A DNA stretch of 64,000 bases from Deltaproteobacteria bacterium (lineage in GTDB: Bacteria > Myxococcota_A > Polyangia > Polyangiales > Houyiibacteriaceae), in NCBI GenBank assembly GCA_017644045.1, contig JAEPMI010000002.1, positions 124,001 through 188,000 on the forward strand, read 5' to 3'. Positions 60,411 to 64,000 of the stretch are shown one piece after another (positions within the stretch are counted from its first letter, which is position 1; the number at the start of each line of letters is the position of its first letter). The position numbers and the translations under genes are program-made. The notes under the pieces are model-generated. The model made no database searches. It was not told the origin of the DNA and saw nothing but the letters and a program-made list of their open reading frames with translations.

Positions 60411-62267
60411 ATGCGCTCTTTGGCGACGCGGCGTAAGCGGCGGGCGCAGGACTGGGACGGTGAGGCCAAGGGGGTGAGCCGCTTCGTGGGGGTGTTCCGG
60501 TACACCGGGCGGGCCGTGAAGCTGGTGTGGAGCACGCACCGCGGGCTCACGGTGGCGCTCTTCGTGTTGAGCTTGGTCGCGGGCTTCCTGCCGGCGTCGA
60601 TCGCGTACACGGGGAAGCTGATCGTCGACGCGGTCGTGAAGGCCGCGGAGAGCGGCGCCGCGGCGGACCGGACGATGGCGCTGGTGTGGGTCGGCGTGGA
60701 GCTCGGACTGGTGGCGCTGGTCGCCGGGGCGCAGCGCGGGCTCGAGGTGTCGCGGCAGCTGCTGCGCGCGCTGCTCGGCCAGCGGGTCAACGAGATGATC
60801 CTCGAGCGCGCGCTCGAGCTCGAGCTGAGCGACTTCGAGGACCCGGAGATCTACGACAAGATGACCCGCGCGCGGCGTGAGGCATCGAGTCGGCCGCTGA
60901 GTCTGGTCAGCCGCGCGTTTGGGCTGATCCAGGCGAACGTGTCGTTGGTCGCCTACCTGGGGCTGCTGCTGAGCTTCTCGCCGTGGGCGGTCGCACTCCT
61001 GGCGGTTGCCGCCCTCCCCGCCTTCGTCGCGGAGACCCGCTTCAGCGACGACGCCTTCCGCCTCTTCAAGTGGCGTGCGCCCGAGTCCCGCAAGCAGATG
61101 TATCTCGAGACGGTCCTCGCCCGCGAGGACTACGCCAAAGAGGTGAAGCTCTTCGGCATCGGGCCGATCCTGATGGACCGATACCGCGCCATCTTCGACA
61201 CGGTCTACGCGGAGGACCGCAAGCTCGCGCTGCGCCGCGGCGGCTGGGGCTTCCTGCTCGGCCTACTCGGCACCGGCGCGCTCTACGGCGCCTACGGCTG
61301 GGTCGCGTGGGAGACGGTCGCCACGAACCTCACGCTCGGCGACATGACGATGTACCTGCTGGTCTTCAAGCAGGGTCAGGCGGCGCTGACTACGGCGCTC
61401 AGCAGCATCGGCGGGATGTACGAGGACAACCTCTACCTCTCGAACCTCTACGAGTTCCTCGAGCACGAGAGTGACGCGATCGGCGGCACCGCGACCGAGG
61501 GCACCAAGCCAGGCGACGGGCTGCGACTCGAGAACGTCGGCTTCAGCTACCCCGGCGCGACCGCGCCCGCGGTCGAAGGCATCGACCTACACGTGGCGCC
61601 GGGCACGAAGCTCGCGCTGGTCGGCAGCAACGGCGCGGGCAAGACCACGCTCATCAAGCTCATCGCCGGCCTCTACAGACCGACCGCAGGGCGCGTGCTC
61701 TTCGACGGGCGCCCCCTGGACGAGTGGGAGCCGAACACGCTCCGACAGAAGATCGGCGTCATCTTCCAGGACTTCGTCCGTTACCAGCTCACGGTCGGCG
61801 AGAACGTCGGTGCCGGTGACGTCACCGCCTTCGAAGACGCGGAGCGTTGGAGCGTCGCCGCCGAGAAGGGCATGGCCGACGAGTTCATCGAGCGACTGCC
61901 AGGCGGCTTCGACACGCAGCTCGGCAAGTGGTTCGCGGGCGGACAGGAGCTCAGCGGCGGTCAGTGGCAGAAGCTCGCGCTCGCGCGTTCGTTCATGCGC
62001 GAAGGCGCCGAGCTGCTCATCCTCGACGAGCCGACCGCTGCGATGGACGCCGAGGCCGAAGCCGAGATCTTCGAGCGCTTTCGGCAGCTCACCGAAGACC
62101 GAATGGCGATCCTGATCAGCCACCGCTTCAGCACGGTGCGCATGGCCGACCGCATCGTCGTGCTCGAGCGCGGGCAGATCATCGAGGACGGATCCCACGA
62201 GACGCTGCTCGATGACGACGGCCGCTATGCCCACCTCTTTGCACTCCAAGCGGCCGGCTACAGCTGA
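60411..62267 (+). CDS. ABC exporter half-transporter (fused membrane and ATPase domains)
   Basis: This 618-residue protein has six membrane helices (about 45-335) followed by an ATP-binding domain (365-610). It carries Walker A LVGSNGAGKTT, Q-loop VIFQDFVRYQ, signature LSGGQWQKLALARSFM, Walker B LLILDEPTAAMD and switch His in ISHRFSTVR. It should act as a dimer exporting lipid, peptide or drug. The Q-loop plus VRYQLTVGENVG pattern is close to bacterial YnhD-like half-transporters. The ATG follows GAGGGGAG. The substrate is unknown. Confidence 0.92.
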   Translation: MRSLATRRKRRAQDWDGEAKGVSRFVGVFRYTGRAVKLVWSTHRGLTVALFVLSLVAGFLPASIAYTGKLIVDAVVKAAESGAAADRTMALVWVGVELGLVALVAGAQRGLEVSRQLLRALLGQRVNEMILERALELELSDFEDPEIYDKMTRARREASSRPLSLVSRAFGLIQANVSLVAYLGLLLSFSPWAVALLAVAALPAFVAETRFSDDAFRLFKWRAPESRKQMYLETVLAREDYAKEVKLFGIGPILMDRYRAIFDTVYAEDRKLALRRGGWGFLLGLLGTGALYGAYGWVAWETVATNLTLGDMTMYLLVFKQGQAALTTALSSIGGMYEDNLYLSNLYEFLEHESDAIGGTATEGTKPGDGLRLENVGFSYPGATAPAVEGIDLHVAPGTKLALVGSNGAGKTTLIKLIAGLYRPTAGRVLFDGRPLDEWEPNTLRQKIGVIFQDFVRYQLTVGENVGAGDVTAFEDAERWSVAAEKGMADEFIERLPGGFDTQLGKWFAGGQELSGGQWQKLALARSFMREGAELLILDEPTAAMDAEAEAEIFERFRQLTEDRMAILISHRFSTVRMADRIVVLERGQIIEDGSHETLLDDDGRYAHLFALQAAGYS

Positions 62268-62386
62268 GTCGCGCGCCGCCGTCGATTTCGCGTAGCGCTG
62301 ACCCCAGCCCTCCGACGGACACCCCGGAATAGCTGCAGCCCCATGAACGCTAGATGGGGGCGCACTGGCGCCGAAAGAGAACGCCC

Positions 62387-62605
62387 ATGTACGAGAACCA
62401 GAGTCATCCCGCACAGTTCGAGCTCTATGCGGACCCCATGACGGGCGAAGCCAAAATCCGCCCCGTGCAGGTGCGACCGCAACCGAGGTCGCCCAATCCC
62501 GCGGGCGCAGCCGTCGACTCCGAGCTCGCCGTTCGCGTCCTGCGTCTGAGTCCGCTGGCCTACGATCGCCCCGAGGCCGAAGCGAACCCCGGCCTGCGCG
62601 ACTGA
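62387..62605 (+). CDS. Small hypothetical protein
   Basis: This is a 72-residue soluble protein starting MYENQSHPAQFELYADPM, with Pro/Arg in the middle and an acidic end. No family is recognised. A weak AGAGAA ribosome site precedes the ATG at 62387. Codon pattern is similar to that of neighbours. It lies between the ABC exporter and response regulator genes and could be a genuine small protein or a chance frame. Confidence 0.5.
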   Translation: MYENQSHPAQFELYADPMTGEAKIRPVQVRPQPRSPNPAGAAVDSELAVRVLRLSPLAYDRPEAEANPGLRD

Positions 62606-62674
62606 GGTCCGCACCGCGCATCCCTTCTCAGCGCCCCGATCACACCGCTACCCTTCCGCCAGGGGGAACGCGCG

Positions 62675-63379
62675 ATGGGGGAAGCGGTCGAACAGCTCAA
62701 CGTCCTGATCATCGAGGACGAGCCGGACATGCGCCGGCTCCTCGTCGACCTGGTGAGCCGCGGCAACCACGTCGCGGTTCCGGCCGAGTCCGCGGAAGAA
62801 GGGCTCTCGCTGCTCCCGAACTGGACCTTCCAGCTCGCCTTCCTGGATCACAACCTCCCCGGGATGGAGGGGCTGCTCCTCGGCGAGTACCTGCGCGACA
62901 ACAACCCCGAGATGACGATCGCCCTGGTGACCGGGTCGGACGAGCCGAAGCTCGAGCGACGCACGCGCGATCTGCGGATCACCTTCGTGCCGAAGCCCTT
63001 CGAGCTCGAGCGGATCGACCAGATCATCCGCGAGTGCGTCGCTCAGCTCGAGGCGAAGGACGAGCAGCGCAAGCATCAGACCGACGAGGACTTCCACCCA
63101 CCGATCGCGCGCTATGCCGAGGAGCTCGCCGAGATCTACGCGATCCCCAACGTGCCCAGTCGCGTCCAGCGTCGCCTCGAGCAGACGATCAAGCGTGCGC
63201 TGATGGACCTCCGCTCACGCGCCCGCTACTCCGAACGCCAGCGGGTCGTGGCGCTGACCGGACTGATCGCGGCTCGCGTCCTCGACGTGGACCTGCCACG
63301 CACCAATGACGGTCTCACGCTCTACGAGGAGTACGACCGGTACATGAAGGAGCACGGACGCCGCACCGAATTCGAGTAA
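62675..63379 (+). CDS. Response regulator with unrecognised C-terminal domain
   Basis: This 234-residue protein has an N-terminal receiver domain: Glu14-Asp15 (LIIEDEPDM), the phosphoacceptor Asp58 (LAFLDHNLPGMEG), Thr86 (VTGSD) and Lys107 (VPKPFE). A coiled linker follows (QLEAKDEQRKHQ). The C-terminal 110 residues (IARYAEELAEIYAIPNVPSRVQRR onward) have no known output motif. The ATG follows AGGGGGA. No histidine kinase adjoins it, so its sensor is elsewhere. Confidence 0.9.
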   Translation: MGEAVEQLNVLIIEDEPDMRRLLVDLVSRGNHVAVPAESAEEGLSLLPNWTFQLAFLDHNLPGMEGLLLGEYLRDNNPEMTIALVTGSDEPKLERRTRDLRITFVPKPFELERIDQIIRECVAQLEAKDEQRKHQTDEDFHPPIARYAEELAEIYAIPNVPSRVQRRLEQTIKRALMDLRSRARYSERQRVVALTGLIAARVLDVDLPRTNDGLTLYEEYDRYMKEHGRRTEFE

Positions 63380-63388
63380 CGTGAGCCG

Positions 63389-64000
63389 ATGTTCGACCTG
63401 CAGGGCAAGCGAGTCACCATCGCGGGAAAGCTCGCGGGCAAGTACGCCGGCAAGAGCGTGAAGATGCTCGGCTATGACCTCGAGCGCTTCTTCGGCGCGG
63501 AGCTCGTCCAGGACTTCGACAAGAGCGCCGACGTCGCCATCCTCGGCGCCAAGAGCAAAGGGTTCCTGAAACGCATCCAGAAGGCCGGCATGGCCATGCT
63601 CTCCGAGCCGCAGCTGCAGCTCGCGCTCGAGGAAGCGGAGACCACCGCAAGGAGCGGACGTCCTGCGAAGAAGAAGCCCGTACCGTCGCGCTACTCGCTC
63701 TTCGAGCGCTTCGCCGCCATACGGCACCGACCCCGGGAAGAGCGGCGCGACGCTCTGATCGCAGCGATCGAGGAGGTCGCCGGCCACGGCGCGAGCGTCG
63801 GACTCGACCCCAGCGCGAGCTCCATCGCGACCGACGGCAACGCCGTGCTGGTGTGGTTCGCCATCGATGGCGCCGAGCTCTGGGCCGTTCCCTCGAGCGC
63901 GAACCTCGACGCGCTGCGGGCCGTGGACGGCCGATCCGTCCACACCGGCGACGACTGCCCGCCCGAGGTGCTCGCCGCCGCGATGCGGGTGCTGGTGGCG
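63389..64000 (+). CDS. BRCT-like domain protein, cut off by the window end
   Basis: 204 residues are visible and the frame is still open at base 64000. The N-terminal part (KRVTIAGKLAGKYAGKSVKM, then LERFFGAELVQDFDKSADVAILGA and FLKRIQKAGMAMLSEPQLQLAL) follows the BRCT pattern seen in DNA ligase and repair proteins (GK-hh-hTGKL, then GG, ADhhhhG, ISE-pF). The part after residue 90 is charged (SGRPAKKKPVPSRYSLFERF) and then has a new fold. It starts 9 bp after the response regulator and may share its transcript. Confidence 0.65.
   Translation, partial: MFDLQGKRVTIAGKLAGKYAGKSVKMLGYDLERFFGAELVQDFDKSADVAILGAKSKGFLKRIQKAGMAMLSEPQLQLALEEAETTARSGRPAKKKPVPSRYSLFERFAAIRHRPREERRDALIAAIEEVAGHGASVGLDPSASSIATDGNAVLVWFAIDGAELWAVPSSANLDALRAVDGRSVHTGDDCPPEVLAAAMRVLVA

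Overview
The window is one 64 kb stretch of very GC-rich, densely packed bacterial chromosome. It carries no rRNA, no recognisable tRNA, no phage block and no insertion sequence. The gene content points to a Myxococcota (deltaproteobacterial) genome, most likely of the Polyangiales/Sandaracinus type. The signs are many short lipoproteins with Asp-Gly-Gly linkers and Cys-rich repeats, two eukaryote-type Ser/Thr kinases, many TPR proteins, a PilZ protein, and many GTG/TTG starts with ATGA or GTGA overlaps. The assignment is inferred from style; no marker gene was compared.

Layout. 0.3-6.0 kb: sirtuin, gamma-glutamyltransferase with a small coupled partner, secreted trypsin-like lipoprotein, extensin-C/M15-like protein, GIDE-like protein. 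6.0-15.4 kb: a tripartite RND efflux operon (tolC-like, HlyD-like, AcrB-like) whose last gene is a polytopic Ser/Thr kinase. Next to it lie a TetR regulator and an outer-membrane barrel gene. Five copies of one operator-like sequence sit on the start regions of tolC, tetR and the barrel gene, so these look like one regulon. 15.5-19.3 kb: two-subunit xanthine dehydrogenase. 19.5-28.5 kb: a kinase-pseudokinase fusion, a VWA-like lipoprotein, two paralogous lipoproteins with TSP1-like Cys repeats, and a MopE-like/propeller lipoprotein. 28.6-38 kb: PilZ, UbiA-type prenyltransferase, a lower-GC secreted EEP-family nuclease/phosphatase, a CNNM/DUF4178/small-protein operon, NDH-2, and a Cys-rich lipoprotein, with two copies of a ~120 bp dispersed repeat. 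38-45.9 kb: triple-Kazal lipoprotein with a clear terminator, 6-phosphogluconate dehydrogenase, a minus-strand group (2OG oxygenase, kinase-fold membrane protein, TPR lipoprotein, small protein), and a Tat-exported PhoD. 45.9-54.1 kb: DUF4143 ATPase behind an AT-rich palindromic leader, N-end-rule transferase Bpt, hydrolase-like lipoprotein, ferredoxin-bamD-TPR cluster, hotdog thioesterase. 54.1-64 kb: stand-alone H-NOX sensor, a 165 bp palindromic element, PHA-granule-type protein, methyltransferase whose 3' end is tandemly triplicated, a ParB-like protein head-to-head with a duplicated-domain lipoprotein, ABC exporter, response regulator, and a BRCT-like gene cut by the window end.

The least explained items are the five-site operator set with tolC starting inside one copy, the kinase attached to the efflux operon, the kinase-pseudokinase, the palindromic element in which every mismatch in the aligned helices becomes a G-U wobble on the minus strand, and the gene-end-derived 65 bp tandem repeat.
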